Made by a program: the position numbers and the translations under genes. From assembly GCA_026874595.1 (NCBI GenBank), contig CM049306.1, positions 80,006,142-80,070,141 of the forward strand: DNA of 64,000 nucleotides, written 5' to 3'. Under the pieces are notes generated by a model. It was not told where the DNA came from. It made no database searches and saw nothing but the letters and a program-made list of their open reading frames with translations. Positions 35,101 through 47,620 of this stretch are shown piece by piece; positions within the stretch are counted from its first letter, which is position 1, and each line of letters starts with the position of its first letter. Source of the stretch: Sipunculus nudus. Taxonomy: Eukaryota; Annelida; Sipuncula; Golfingiida; Sipunculidae.

Positions 35101-36109
35101 ACAGCTTTATATTTACTATGAGAGTTTCCAGCTGATTACCAAAATGGTGGTCTGTGTACAGCAGACAGACACACAATTAAGAACAGGACATATTGGACCG
35201 AGCAATATCGAATGTAGCCAACAACAAATGGAACACGGATGACAAGATAATCAATGCGGCTGAACTAACCTCCGTACCAGATTTTCAGACATATGAACAC
35301 AAATTCGTTCACGACCAATTGATAACTGCTCTTAAATCACGATCAAAAGTGTGTCAATAAATTGTGAACCGTGCCCTCCAGCCTGTGGCGTCCTTTAAAT
35401 GTCAAACGTCGGGGGAGGGAGCGGGTGGGGGGTTGGGGGGGGGGGGGGTGGCCGGTGGTTAATTGTGACTTGCAGGCCTTGGAAGGTAATCAAAGTTGGA
35501 CAATATATATGTGTGACAAATTCCAAATAAATTTCAATAAAGTACAAGATTCTAGAAAAAAAATGATGTTTCCATGCAGATTCTGGTATAGGTTTATCCT
35601 AAACCAGGTTTATATATCTAATATGTCATAAAAAAAGTCAGAAGTGCAACCAAATTCTGTTATTCTAATTAGTAATATATTTCATTTTAAATATATAAAT
35701 ATCATTCTCAGAATAGCCTACAGGGGGATAATTACATTAACTCATTGTCTCCCTTGTTAAAAAAAAGGGGGGGGGGGATATATACCCTCATCCCCCTGTA
35801 TTGACACCCCTTGACATTGGATAAAACCTTACCTAACCTCAGTACCAAATTTCAAGCCATACGAACACAAATTCGTTCACGGCAAATGAATAACTGCGTG
35901 TAAATAAAGTGAGACCTGTGCCATCCATCAGGTTTTATTGAAGCCACGCGTACATCAACCGACAGTCTTTTGCCTCATTCTGTTTCACCGAGTGAATATG
36001 ACATGTTAGTGAAAGCAGATAGCTTTTTAAAACCCTCGTACATCCCGTCATATCTGACGGTAAGTCATCTAATCTATAGCGATCACCCTTTGTTCGGCGT
36101 CCGTCCGGT

Positions 36110-37020
36110 TTTCCGGCCATATGTCCGTTAACAGGGCACAAATCGTAACCGTTAGGCCTAAAAATGTCTACCTGAAAATCCAGGGAGGTCCTAGGCAAAT
36201 CTCTTTGAAAATTATGACATGGTGACCTATATTTTGTGACTTACGGGCACCCATTGTATGCATTAGGCCTAGAATCCTCTTGTCTGACACCTAGGGAGCT
36301 TTGAATCCTGAAATAAGGTCACCGTTACCTATATTCATATAAAAGATGTCATATGAGTACCATGAATATCAGTTAGGCAAAAATCGTATCTGTTAGACCC
36401 AGAATCTTCTAAAGCAACATCCGGGGGGGGGGGGGGGGTGGGGGGTGGGTGGGGTGTTTATAGACAAATCTCTTTGGAAAGCAGTAATTATGTCATGATA
36501 CACAGGCTATAATCTATGCGGCTATAAGCCAAACAAATATGAATTTGAGCATCCAGACAGACAAGGTACACATTGTATCTATTTTTATTTGAAGGGAGAC
36601 CTTGGCGAATCTCACTGGAAACCTGCATATGACAGGCCAGTTACATGATCTGAGTATCTTTAACGTCAGATGGGTACAAATTGTATGCATTAAACTTAGG
36701 TTCTTGACAAATCTCCTTTGAAATTTAAAATTAGGTCATAGTGACCTATATTCTGCAAGCTACTGGACAGAAGCATAATTTTGAGCTGTCAGACAGGGCA
36801 CACATTGTACCTATTAGCCCCAGACTCTTCATACATGATATTCAGGGAAGTCCTTGGCAATTCTCCTTGGAAACCTGAATTTGGGCCATGGTGACCTATA
36901 ATCTGCGAGCTATGGACCAGCAATATGATTTTGGGCACCCAGACAGACAGGGTACAAATTGTATCTATTGTCCTTGAACCCCCCCCCCCACATTATGAAA
37001 TCCAGGGGGGTCCTGGGCCG
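36110..37020 (+). repeat. Degenerate tandem repeat, period about 130-150 bp
   Basis: About six diverged units share text such as CCTTGGCAAATCTC, GAAACCTGAA, GTCATGGTGACCTATA, CTGCGAGCTA, CCAGACAGAC and GGTACAAATTGTATCTATT. G runs interrupt it at 36422-36438 and near 36440-36465. Apparent frames across it carry no recognisable domain. Confidence 0.6.
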
Positions 37021-39244
37021 GTCTTAAATGAATCCTGAAATTTTTATTTTCTCTCAATATTTCAACATAGTAACATTAGCCATAAGCTATTATCGCTGAC
37101 AATCTATACCACTTGTTTTTACTGAAAATTAACTGGGAGAGCGACACACATGAAATGTTATATCAACTGACAGGATGGAACTTTCTACAATTCTTGAAGT
37201 CATGCGTGTGAACAACTAAAATAATTATCCATGCTCATGCAGCAGTTACACACTCCAAAATCTCCTTTGGTTTAACTGCTGCTTTGTATAGCATAAGCCT
37301 GGGCTCAGTGACCGACAGGTGTAATCAGAACAACGACAGGGGGTGTCGCATATTTTTGCTTCGTGCCAGCCCTGGTGGTGGAACCACTTAGAGGTTAATG
37401 CAAAGGAGATCTGGGACGACGGCAGTTGATAACCGCAGCATATGATCCATTTTCATTGACACCTTTATGAATGATTTTTTTTTCATTATAACTGCCCGTA
37501 ATGACTCTGTATAACAAGAGCAGTAAAAGGCGATTCCTTTTGGGTAATATTCTGTGTCCTTGAACCAAACCTGCTGAGTGCATAGGAGACATATTTCCTG
37601 ATACGTTAGGTGGGCTTTATATTTTCATTTAAATTATGTCCCTGTGTTTAATAATGTTTTCTAGGTATGAAAGAGAAAATATAGAAACTGAAATATTTAA
37701 ACAGATATATTCATTTTATAGCAGACATTTGAACGATTGTCGATAAACAGATTCTCATCTAGAGTATGATGTTATTCCCTTTCCGTAACTTGACGGTTCT
37801 GTATATTCTGGGTATAGATAGAGTGGTACCATGCGCTACAATGGCTCGTTGCTTTACCCGTGGAAAGACTGAGAGCTGATGGTCAGTCAAGTTGATATGG
37901 TTAAAGTAAGGAAATGTTGGCCCTTTCGAAGGGATTGTCACAGTATCTAATTCTCCCGAGATAACAAGATTTATTTATGTTCCCCGAGCATTCCCCGAAC
38001 CAATTTTACATGTGTTTTAAGTAATAATGGTAACAGAAAGGATGTTATTTTAACTAAAGAAGTTACAAGAGTCTGTATCGACAATAGAGAGAACGATTAA
38101 GGTGTCCCATAGTTTTCAGCAGTGTTTCTTATATCCTACCGGAAGTTCTTGCTTTCGGTCGCCTTGTACCTAATTCCTGATGGAGTAAAATTCAACAATG
38201 TTGAATTCGGCTGATTGTTCAATTTTAGTCATCTGAAAACAAATGCATCCAGAAACATGAAATTTGGGTTATTTGCCTTAAATTTGACTAAAAGTCTAAT
38301 AAGTTGAATTTAGATTAAACCTTAAATGTATTCCGCTTCCACAGTCTGGAAGAGTAATAAAATTCGTCTAAAGACGTGAGACTTTATAACAGCAGTGGAC
38401 TGGATAATGAGATGGAATACAACCGTATTAGATTACCTTGAGTATGCAGATGGTCCATGATCTTAAATAGTGACAACCAACACATGTAAGAAAGAGCAAA
38501 CATATGAACAGAGAGCTAACTTAGTTGAGGTTAAACAATAAACAAAGGTCACATTTCAACTTGAGGGAAAGAAATTAAAGCGGAGCTCTTGGAGCGGAGG
38601 TTAAGGAGGAGGTCGGGCCGAAAAAAGATATGATGAGATGAATACATTTACCAGGAAGTGCCTACGTGAAATTAAATAATCTGTGGAAATCTACCAGATA
38701 TAAGACAGACAAAAGTTATGTATCCTTATGAAGTAATGTACTAAGTGTATTGTTATACCGCTCAGAGGCTGGGAGAATGACAGAGACAGACGAGCATAAA
38801 CTGAATGCTTTCATAGAAAATGTTTAAGGCGGATACATGAGATCCACCAGTCTATAAAAATTACGAACGGAGGACTTTATAAAATGACAAAAATGAATTC
38901 AGTAGGAGTGTACATTAAAATTAGACGATGGAGGTAGCTATTGGGTACGTCGTTAGGAAAAAGGACAACACCGACATTTATTTTCATAACTTGTGCACCA
39001 GCAGTTCCGAGAATTATGAGTAAGCCGAAGACCAAGCTGACCAGCTCGAGAAAAACAGTAGAGGCATATCTGGATTAGTTAGGATGGAGCTCCTGGAGGG
39101 AGACACAAAATCGTGAAAGATTGAGAGATGGAGGGTTTTTTTATATATATCATCAGAGCCATGAAGAGAACAGGTAAGTTGGCAATTACCTGAGAATAGT
39201 ATACAAGAAGATATTTTTATTAACAAAGATATTGCAACTTTGAC
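37021..39244. other. Gene-free stretch
   Basis: No exon was recognised, including the 3' end expected for the aldo/keto reductase fragment upstream on the minus strand. Confidence 0.35.
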
Positions 39245-39367
39245 CTGTTCTTCTGATAGTGTCAATCCGGTGCTTGCACCAATATTCTCCTCCAACTGAG
39301 CAAAGGTATTGGCGCCAATGATTACTGACGTCACAGGTGGTTTTATAGCAACCAACGCAGAGCAATC
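39245..39367 (-). pseudogene. Aldo/keto reductase C-terminal exon, frame broken
   Basis: Between an acceptor (AAATCCAG) and a donor (GAACAG|GTCAAAG), 123 nt encode IALRWLL, then in another frame KPPVTSVIIGA, QLEENIGAS and LTLSEEQ. This is the conserved C-terminal stretch of NADP(H) aldo/keto reductases, where VIIGA...QLE.N contacts the cofactor phosphate. The frame changes between LL and KPP at a short A run (about 39343-39347) where one nucleotide appears missing, and the unshifted frame meets TAA at once. This is a decayed gene copy or a sequencing error in a homopolymer. Confidence 0.75.
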
Positions 39368-39716
39368 CTGGATTTTTTTTGCCTTTTAAAATGAGTGATC
39401 ACCATATTCAATATAGTTGTTACATAAATTTTGAACCAAAAAAGCTTAAACCTGATTTTTTATTGTTTTATTCCATATCCCAGTAAAGAATCATTTAAAA
39501 TAATATCAAATAATATGAAAAGAGCAAACGGACTAATTGGGACAATTAAAAAATAGATATGTTTATTTATTTGTTATTTTCAATAAATCTGAGCACACCT
39601 TTATAAAAAAATGAAGCAGAATCATAAGTGTATCTAAAAAGAAACAATAATGCGACAAGATAGCAGCAATATTTTGGAAAACATTTCAAGCCGCATGTCA
39701 TAATATAATAGATAAC

Positions 39717-39830
39717 TTTCCAGTTTCCTCAGATACAGACTGAACCGTGTCCGCAATCTTCCATACTTGTTCTTGTTCAAAATATCCCAGGTATCTTTCT
39801 GGGAAAGGATTAGCGTTCTTGAAAATGCTG
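39717..39830 (-). pseudogene. Aldo/keto reductase, preceding exon
   Basis: The acceptor AGCTTCAG is followed by 114 nt encoding NPFPERYLGYFEQEQVWKIA and SVSEETGK, resembling the segment of aldo/keto reductases just before the ALRWLL helix. A weak donor, AA|GTTATC, gives phase 2 and joins in frame to the exon at 39245-39367 (AA+G = Lys). A few residues usually found between GK and the ALRWLL motif (S/T-x-A-Q-V) are missing. No further exons of this gene were seen upstream. Confidence 0.6.
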
Positions 39831-42800
39831 CTGAAGCTGGTGGTTCCTGATCTTTCATGTATTATCGAGTTAAAAGGCCACTTAAAAGGCAATTATATGA
39901 AAATGAACTGTGAAACGTTGAGAACACTATCTCATTCTTCTAATATTCTTCTTTTATTTGTGGTAATGATATAGGAAATCGTTGCTGACAAGGACACGGC
40001 GAATACCTCCGCAATTTATGGATTTCAAATCTCAAAACCTCAAAGCTTTCAAAGAGGCCGTCATTCATGTTTTTTTATCATGTGAGTGAATTTATTAGGG
40101 TTTCAATAATGCAGTCGGCGTTAAATACGTACTGTATGGTTAATTTATGTTAGTATAGGAGGTAGATATTCATGCATGTCGCACATTCCCGGCCAGTGGA
40201 GATACACAACAATAAGTAGTAATGGGGGTATCGTTGTAATATATGTGATTTTTTTTATTTTGCGTATATTAACTGAGGATTGTCTCCAAGCTGATGACCT
40301 ATTTGGTAAAACCTGGGATACCACAGGCGAGGTCGACCCCCATACCTAACAACATCAAGTGGAGCATAGTAATAAAATGAACCGTTTGTCTGAGAGACCA
40401 TGAAGACCGGCCTATGCACCTACATAGTAGACTTCCTAAACTGTCGAATGCTCAGAAAAAGGGCACTGAATGAACTCCCGTTACAAAAAAGTCACCCCCT
40501 CCCCCAGTGTTACTTGGTTAAGAATGAACAAAAGGACAACATTAGTCAATTGGAATTGGTGGAAGTTTCTTTACAGGAAGCTAATGTTCTATTAATATTT
40601 TGGTAGGAGATCAAGGAAGACATATAATTAAACAGAGAGCCATAGAGACAGACAAAATTAAAATGGAAACAAATGGTTGAATTTAATCTCTGTCCAAATA
40701 GGAATGTTAAAAAAAAACAGAAACGACTTCACGTGAAGCTAACCGTATCAATGGTGAATAAGGCAGTATCAATGGTGAATAAGTGCTTCTCTCTTATAGA
40801 CCTCAAACGCCTTAAGCTCTCCAAACCGCTGAGCAAGGCTTTAAACAAATATTGCTATCATTGTGCGTATACAGGATGCTTTGATTGCATTCGGTATGGC
40901 AAGCTGTACGTGAATAGTTGGTTTATAGGGGAATTAACTGTACAACAGAAGATAATGAGAATTGACACGTCACAATAACACAACAATACTAACCATTTGC
41001 AGACATATTAGTCCAGCAGATAAGTACAAATATGGCCGGAATGCTTCAACTGGTGATACAAGCACCATATTGTGCATGCTTCTTAGTACAAGACAAGAAA
41101 AACAATATATCCAGTCAAAACTCCGATCTGGGCGCCATTTTTTTCAAAATATCCACCATTCACCCCTTCTCATACAAATTTCGATGTAGTATTTGTAAGA
41201 GTGGTCAGATGTCCATGTTCTTTATACAATTAGTAGGTTTTGGGTAATGGAGATTTCGATTATGCCAGGTTCAAAGTTCTACGCTGCATATTTAACAATT
41301 ATGGAATATATCAAAGGCGTTACTTGCCAATGAATGAGAATAAGTGTTTCTCAATGGGCGCCGTTTCGTTTGTGCTTTGCTAGTAAAATTGTCATACTTA
41401 CTCCGTTGAAGAGGCAATTGTTTGTATCGGATGATACAGGACCCTAGTACCAGTCTGTCTATCCTTTTACCTATATGTTAGTCTGTCAGTCGGCTTATAT
41501 TCCTTGTAAGAGTGTCCTGTATTATGCTGTAACCATGGACATTTATTACAATTTTCATCAGAGATTACAATATGTTACGAGAGTTAAATGTTCATCAATA
41601 TTTCATGATACAGCTGCGGTTTTAATTGGTTCCTAATTATATAAAATGCGAAAAGTAGATACAACAAGATAGTTGCATTAATTGCATAGACATATGACAT
41701 TTGAAAGCTTAATATTACATTAATGTGATACAACGGGAGTGACATCATGGAAGTAATAAAGTACAGTTTTTCAAATGTTCTACACTTCACTATGTTTACT
41801 GCATCTGTTTACCTGGTTCTGATATGTTTTGTTTCCTTAACTTTGTGTCAGGCAAGTTTTGTCAGTCGGCCTTTACCGTTGTACAACTATTTAACATCAG
41901 GAACATTAATATTTACAATGACAAGAAATATATATATTTATTTACATAAATTAAATTAAAAAAGAGTTTCATCATACATATGTTTTTTTCACCCCTTGAC
42001 TGAATAAAAAATCTAACTCTATGGGACATTTAACTAAGGTAAACTTTTGCACCCATGATGTCGCCTATTAATTGTATATAGCATCTTACATGTTTATTTG
42101 AAAAGTTTGGCTAGTTTTCCAATTTTCGTAGGCTCACCAGGACAATGCTTTTTGGCCTCAAGTTGGCCAATTTATACATTTAAAGATTTAATTATACAAA
42201 ATTTACTTTTGCGAGAAAATGAGCACTTTTTGATAAACTTCCAAAGTGCATCTTGAAACAACAGTACTTTTTATTTGGCCAGATCTACCTTATCATCTGG
42301 AACATATTTCAAAAGTTAAAGTTGTTTCATAATCTGATGACTGAAAATGAATTAACTTCAAATATAGATGGTCAAAGATGTTTTCAATAAAAATACTAAT
42401 ATTTTCAATCCCATGTCTGTTTAACCCTTCATCCATTATTAATTTAAGAAACAGAGAAACCACGTTTAAATTATTTTGCAAGTATACAGCTCTCTTTGAA
42501 CACACAATTAAAGAAATACCTGAAGGTACAAACAAAATGCAGACTCGAACTTGATATGTTATATGTGAGCTGGACACAGGTTCTTTAATATTCCAAAGGT
42601 CCATTAACAATGCAAAAAGTGAAATAAAACATGTAGTGCATGTTAAATCAAATTTTGGTAATCCGACAATTTAAATTTAGGGGTAGAGAATTAAGACATT
42701 TACAGAATTCTGGAATTCTTGAACTCGGTAGAGTTGAATAACGTTTCATACTAATAATATTACTTATCAGCATTATCAGATTCAGAAAAAAAGAGTGAGC

Positions 42801-43680
42801 ATATTTATGTTGGTCATTTTTAAATAAACGTTAATCAGTGAAAACGGTTTAAAATTAACAAAACAAGTATGGATGCATATTTATTGTCATTTCTTTAGGT
42901 TGTTATTAAATATAACAGATAAAGACCAAATTAGGCGATAAGAAGCTGTGAAGGGAATTTTACGAACAAGCAGCTGGTTTCTTAGTTTCCTTAATATATC
43001 CTTTTTAGAAATAAAATTTAATGTGCTCTGTAAGACCTATATTTTTATCTCCCAAGTGAGGATAATTATTCAACCTTTAGCATGAAACGGTCCTTGCATG
43101 CAAAGACAGAATCTGAAAACACACTAAGCACTACGTCTTGTGGCTGCTTTATAACTTGCATGTACACAATTTTTTATGTAAACTACGGATGGCACACCAT
43201 ATGAGTTTTTGTTGTAATAACAATATCTGCTTCAAAAGGCACTACATATGAAAAGATTTATATGACAGTTTTTCGGATCTGTAAACGAAGTGCATAAACT
43301 AGAAGCAACCTATCGTGGTGCCGTACGGAGATGAACTGAATCTAGCAGCCTCTCAATACCACACCTCGGCCCCAGGGGTGATGTCACTTGTTTCTAAAAC
43401 TTGCCAGAACAAGTTTTCTTTACTAGACGCAACAAAAATTAGAATTTCTTTATACGACCAATATAAAATTTAGTCAAATTGACATACCTTTGATAATTAG
43501 GAAACTGTGTCATAGCACATATTCACAACATAACCAATGACCTTGTCTTCTTTCACACAAAAATATTTGATCAATAAAAAATTGGAACGGCGGATCCGTA
43601 TACCGATTAATTTTTTTGGTATGGTTTGAAAGAGAATGTGTACAGATTGGATCGAAACTTGAATTAATTGATATGTGTGT
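39831..43680. other. Gene-free stretch
   Basis: Several 60-105-codon frames occur on both strands, but none has a recognisable domain, a conserved start or good splice context. The sequence is AT-rich. Confidence 0.35.
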
Positions 43681-43689
43681 CGTAAAAAG

Positions 43690-43830
43690 TAAACCTCGCC
43701 TTCCGACCACCTCGGTTTAGTGACCACCTAAAAACATCGACCCCTTTTCACGGTCCAATTCGTTTTGTTTTTGCTCTGTGTATCATACCTCGCTTTGATG
43801 ACAACCTCGAATATGTGACCATATCATCAA
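43690..43830 (+). repeat. Tigger-like end fragment
   Basis: GTAAACCTCGCCTTCCGACC and CGGTTTAGTGACCACCT resemble 23915-23955 (CGGTTTAGTGGCCACCT). No partner end was seen. Confidence 0.35.
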
Positions 43831-44034
43831 GTCCCATTGGCAAATAATTACGATGTTTCCATGTATACAAATATAAATTTATAATTATAAATGTTTACTC
43901 CAATACTTTCATATGCCTACTAATGCTTGCTATTTAAAATTACAAGTTAATTTATACTTCTGCGTTTTTCCCTTTGTACCGTGGATATTCCCCAAAATAT
44001 ACCTGTTACAGCTCAATGTTATCTGTCTGTAATC

Positions 44035-44415
44035 GTCTCAGAATGGCCTCGACTCTCTTAAGAATGTGTTTCCTGTGTTTATTGTTTATACATGTACCAT
44101 CACGTGAACTGATACAATGGAATCTGTCTCTAGTTGTCTCTCACTGACCTCGACTTCCTGTAGAATGTGTTCCCTGTGTTTATTGTTTATACATAAACCA
44201 TCACGTGAACTGATACAATGAAATCTGTCAAAAGTCGTCTCACACTGGCCACGACTTCCTTTAGAATGCATTCCTGTGTTTATTGTTTATACATGTACCA
44301 TCATGTGACCTGATACATGTCAATGTAATCTGTCTGTAGTCGTTTCGCATTGGCCTCGACTTCCTGTAGAATGTGTTTTCTGTGTTTATTGTTTATACAT
44401 TTACCATCACGTAAA
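44035..44415 (+). repeat. Four-copy tandem repeat, unit about 100-106 bp
   Basis: The word TGTTTATTGTTTATACAT recurs at about 44076, 44177, 44277 and 44382. It is followed each time by ACCATCA(C/T)GT and preceded by CTCGACTTCCTGTAGAATGTG-like text (shortened here). The copies are well preserved. Confidence 0.85.
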
Positions 44416-44819
44416 CTGAAGGATACAAGAACAAAGCACGAACATATCACGACCCGTGATGCCGGAAACGTTTGCAAGAAATTTCAAACTTTTTTTTTAA
44501 TTTCTGCCGAACAAAATGCGAATCCCGCCAACAATAGACGACGCTTCCGAACCCCCGGTCATGTTTGCCGAAAGTTTGGAGACTAAAATACGTATGCTTG
44601 AGTTGGCCATTATTTTGACATTCGCATCCTTTGCAAATCGTTCGAGTTCCCTAAGAAAACACGACATTACTCAAACGGAGAGGTTTGTCCTGCTTCCCTA
44701 AGCATGCGCACAGGCAAGATCTAAATATAGCAAGATGTGGCTTGTCCCGATCAGTGGTATTCTCACCAGCAGTGTGTCTGTAAATTGATACCCTGCTCTC
44801 CCTGGCCAGTGGCTCTTTT

Positions 44820-45215
44820 CAAATGGTCACACAGCGGCCAAATACCAGATTTAGGGAGACATCTAGGTATTCCAGCAATAGGCATGTGAGGAGGGAGGGG
44901 CCAATCATAACTTTATTTTTAAAAAATAGGCCACAAAACATGACTATCACCGTACACAGGCTGCTTGTTTTGATGATATCAACGTGTTTATAATATCTGG
45001 GGCCTCTAAAATAAAAAAAAAAAAAAAAATTCAACAAGGGCATCTGGCAGCAAGTCAGACAAGCCAGAGCTTTGCCAATGGCGTTTTGCAACAAGTGACC
45101 CTTCTCAATCCTCATATATGCAACCTACCACCTGAAGGATACATGTTTTCCCCCGATTGTCAACATTGTCGTTTTTACAAACATGTTGTTGACAAACAAG
45201 TTCATACACCCTTCA
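44820..45215 (-). repeat. Interspersed repeat, minus copy
   Basis: Reverse complement of 21690-22035, with GTAGGTTGCATATATG near 45110-45130 and an A run at 45010-45028. The 98-codon minus frame here resembles the frame at 21839-22030 only because the DNA is repeated. Confidence 0.65.
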
Positions 45216-45609
45216 GAAGGCGTTACATGAACTTTTCCAAACCAAAATTACCCTTAGATCATTAATATATACACAGAGGAAGCCAAATATCACGTAAATG
45301 CCTTTCCAAAAGGTAGGTGAATTCGCATCTTTAAATAGACAGCACCCAACCCTATCAGAAAAAAAGAAATACTTATCAATATCAGTCAAGATAAAAAAAG
45401 AAAATTTTTGAAGAAAGAAAGTTTGCATCAATTTGCATAATTAATGAATGTCAAAATTCTGTGTAGACTTTTCAGTTCCTACTTTTAAGCGCTATCAAAT
45501 GAGATAAAAACTCTTTCAATACGTAAAACGGACTGACATGACATGTAGTTTTTTACTAAATATCTAGCTCAGCTTCATATATATTTCACCCCACCCCTCC
45601 GGGAAAACC

Positions 45610-45890
45610 TTCAAGGTAAATTGAATAACAATATAACAACATTAATTGATATGATCCAGTTGAATACCGAGTCTTATTTAAAAACATTAACTGATATTAT
45701 CTAGTTGAATACCGCGTCTGAATTACAATAAAAAAAACATTCATTTGCATGATCCAGCTGAATATCGCGTTTCAATTAGAATATAACACATGTATTAATT
45801 TGATCCAGTTGAATACCGAGTCTTAATTTCGATATAAAAACATTCATTGATATGATCCAGTTGAATACCGCGTTTGAAATACAAAACAAA
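45610..45890 (+). repeat. Five- to six-copy tandem repeat, unit about 46-58 bp
   Basis: The words GATCCAGTTGAATACCG(A/C)G and AACATTAATTGATATGATCC recur, with copies beginning near 45660, 45706, 45760, 45809 and 45867. Copy length varies by small indels. Confidence 0.85.
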
Positions 45891-46959
45891 AGACAGATTA
45901 ATGGATTATACCTAACCCCTTGCATATAAAACCGGGAACCCAGAAGGCTTCATAATAACATATTCTTAGCACATGGATTATTTCATTCTCTTTCAACAGA
46001 GTGCCACTATCATTGAAAAAAAAGAATATCGCCCCTGCGAGTGATTTTTGTTTTGTTTCAAGCAATGCCATTGATAGGAATAAAGAAAGGATGGTAAAGC
46101 ATGAAACATGGGTCTTATTGATCTTAATAATAACTAACTCAATACAAGGATGACGAACTTAATTAAAACCATGTAGGCGACATGCTATCTTAACAGACCA
46201 AACCTATGGCCTTTAGTATCATTGATTTTCGTTCATGCTGGAGTTATTTGGTCAGAATGAATTTCCAGGGCTACCCATGAAAATAAATAACTAATGAAAT
46301 GACACTGTTTGACGAATGCATGTTTTTGTTTCCAACCGCTTTTTCCAAATACTGTATCATCTTTTGAGCAAACAATAAAGGGAAGTAAACAGAGTTAGAG
46401 AAGTTGTTTAGACATGATTGAAAGCATTTACAGACTTTTCATAGGCAAACCGACACCTTTTGAATATTTAACTGTGTGGACTCTTCCCTTGAGATCATCC
46501 GGCGGTTGCAGATATCTAGTTTTACCGGTATGACAACATGAGTGGCAGCCAACTGTGCATCGGTTCAGTGTACCAGAAGCGTAAGCAAATACAACGCACC
46601 GGAGAAAGTCTGAAAGTTAGCAAGTGGAAGAAACGAGATTTCCAGTCTAAAATTGCCTCTGGTCACGTAAATATGTTGACGTCATGGTTTATAAATATTA
46701 ATAGTGTTTGGAAGTAACCATCTTGGTTCCCATATAAAACAATCAATATCCCAGAGTTGGGTGGTCCTGGACACAATTTCGAAACCAGTTCCACATGATA
46801 CTTTCTACCGTTCGCTAGAGACAATTTGGTGAAGCAACAACAGGTTTTTTTTTAATGTGTAGTTCTTCAGATAATCCCTTTAATTGGATAAAGGAACAAC
46901 ATTATTCAACATGTCAATATAAAATTTAATTTGAGATCTAATTGACCCAAAAATACGAG

Positions 46960-47279
46960 ATGTTTTGTTTGAAGAAGGAAAAGCCAGACAGGCCGGTGCG
47001 CGCCTCACAAGTGCGACCATTTACAGTTAATGTTCAACAATGTGAAGAAGAAAAGCAAGAGAAAAAGGAGAAAGAAAATGCCAAAGAAAAGGACAAAGAA
47101 AAAGAGGAAGCAAAAGGGGAAGCAAAAGAGGAAGCAGCAGAGGAAGCAAAAGAGGAAAACGTTGCAAAGACAGCAGAGGAAACGGGTTCTGGCTGGGCCA
47201 GTTGGCAGGAGTTCATCCAAGATACGACCGTACATGGCGTCAAATATGTCTTTCCGGAAAAGCCTTCGGCAGTCAGACG
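46960..47279 (+). CDS. ENaC/ASIC-family channel, gene 2, exon 1 (N terminus)
   Basis: The first in-frame ATG is at 46960-46962. The exon encodes 106 residues plus two bases. Residues 1-27 are basic and unremarkable, and residues 28-74 are a Glu/Lys/Ala-rich, probably helical tract. Residues 80-97 read SWQEFIQDTTVHGVKYVF, the cytoplasmic gating motif of the family with the invariant His-Gly (91-92). It ends PSAVRR at a donor CG|GTTTGT (phase 2) that joins exactly to the exon at 49609. The acidic/basic tract is unusual for the family and comes from a purine-rich stretch (about 47040-47160). The intron is 2.3 kb. Confidence 0.85.
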
Positions 47280-47550
47280 GTTTGTTCACTTTTTGGGAAT
47301 GAAATAACATTTTGAATAAAAATAGATATATAAATAGGTAAGCTTGTGAGTTTGCTAAATATTAAAGGAAGCAGCCAGCTGAAAGGAAAAACTTTTATCT
47401 TCAACTTGTTTTCTCCAATTTATTAAGCAAAACGTATTTATTCAAATGGTTAGGGATAATGTACGTGCGATCTTAATTCAACAGATTTAATTGATTGATA
47501 AGCTGTATAATATTATATAATTTGTTATTAAATAACATGCATGTTCATAA

Positions 47551-47578
47551 CATATATATATATATGTATTAATATATG

Positions 47579-47617
<39 letters not shown>
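47551..47617. repeat. TA microsatellite in intron 1 of the channel gene
   Basis: Interrupted TA repeats of about 65 bp. Confidence 0.9.

Positions 47618-47620
<3 letters not shown>

Noticed and set aside
36110-37020. Candidate coding frames in the 130-150-bp tandem repeat
   Set aside because: The frames follow the repeat period and are interrupted in most units.
47005-47310. Minus-strand frame rich in Phe, Leu and Cys opposite channel exon 1
   Set aside because: It is the shadow of the Glu/Lys-rich coding sequence. The plus strand has the HG gating motif and matching splice sites.
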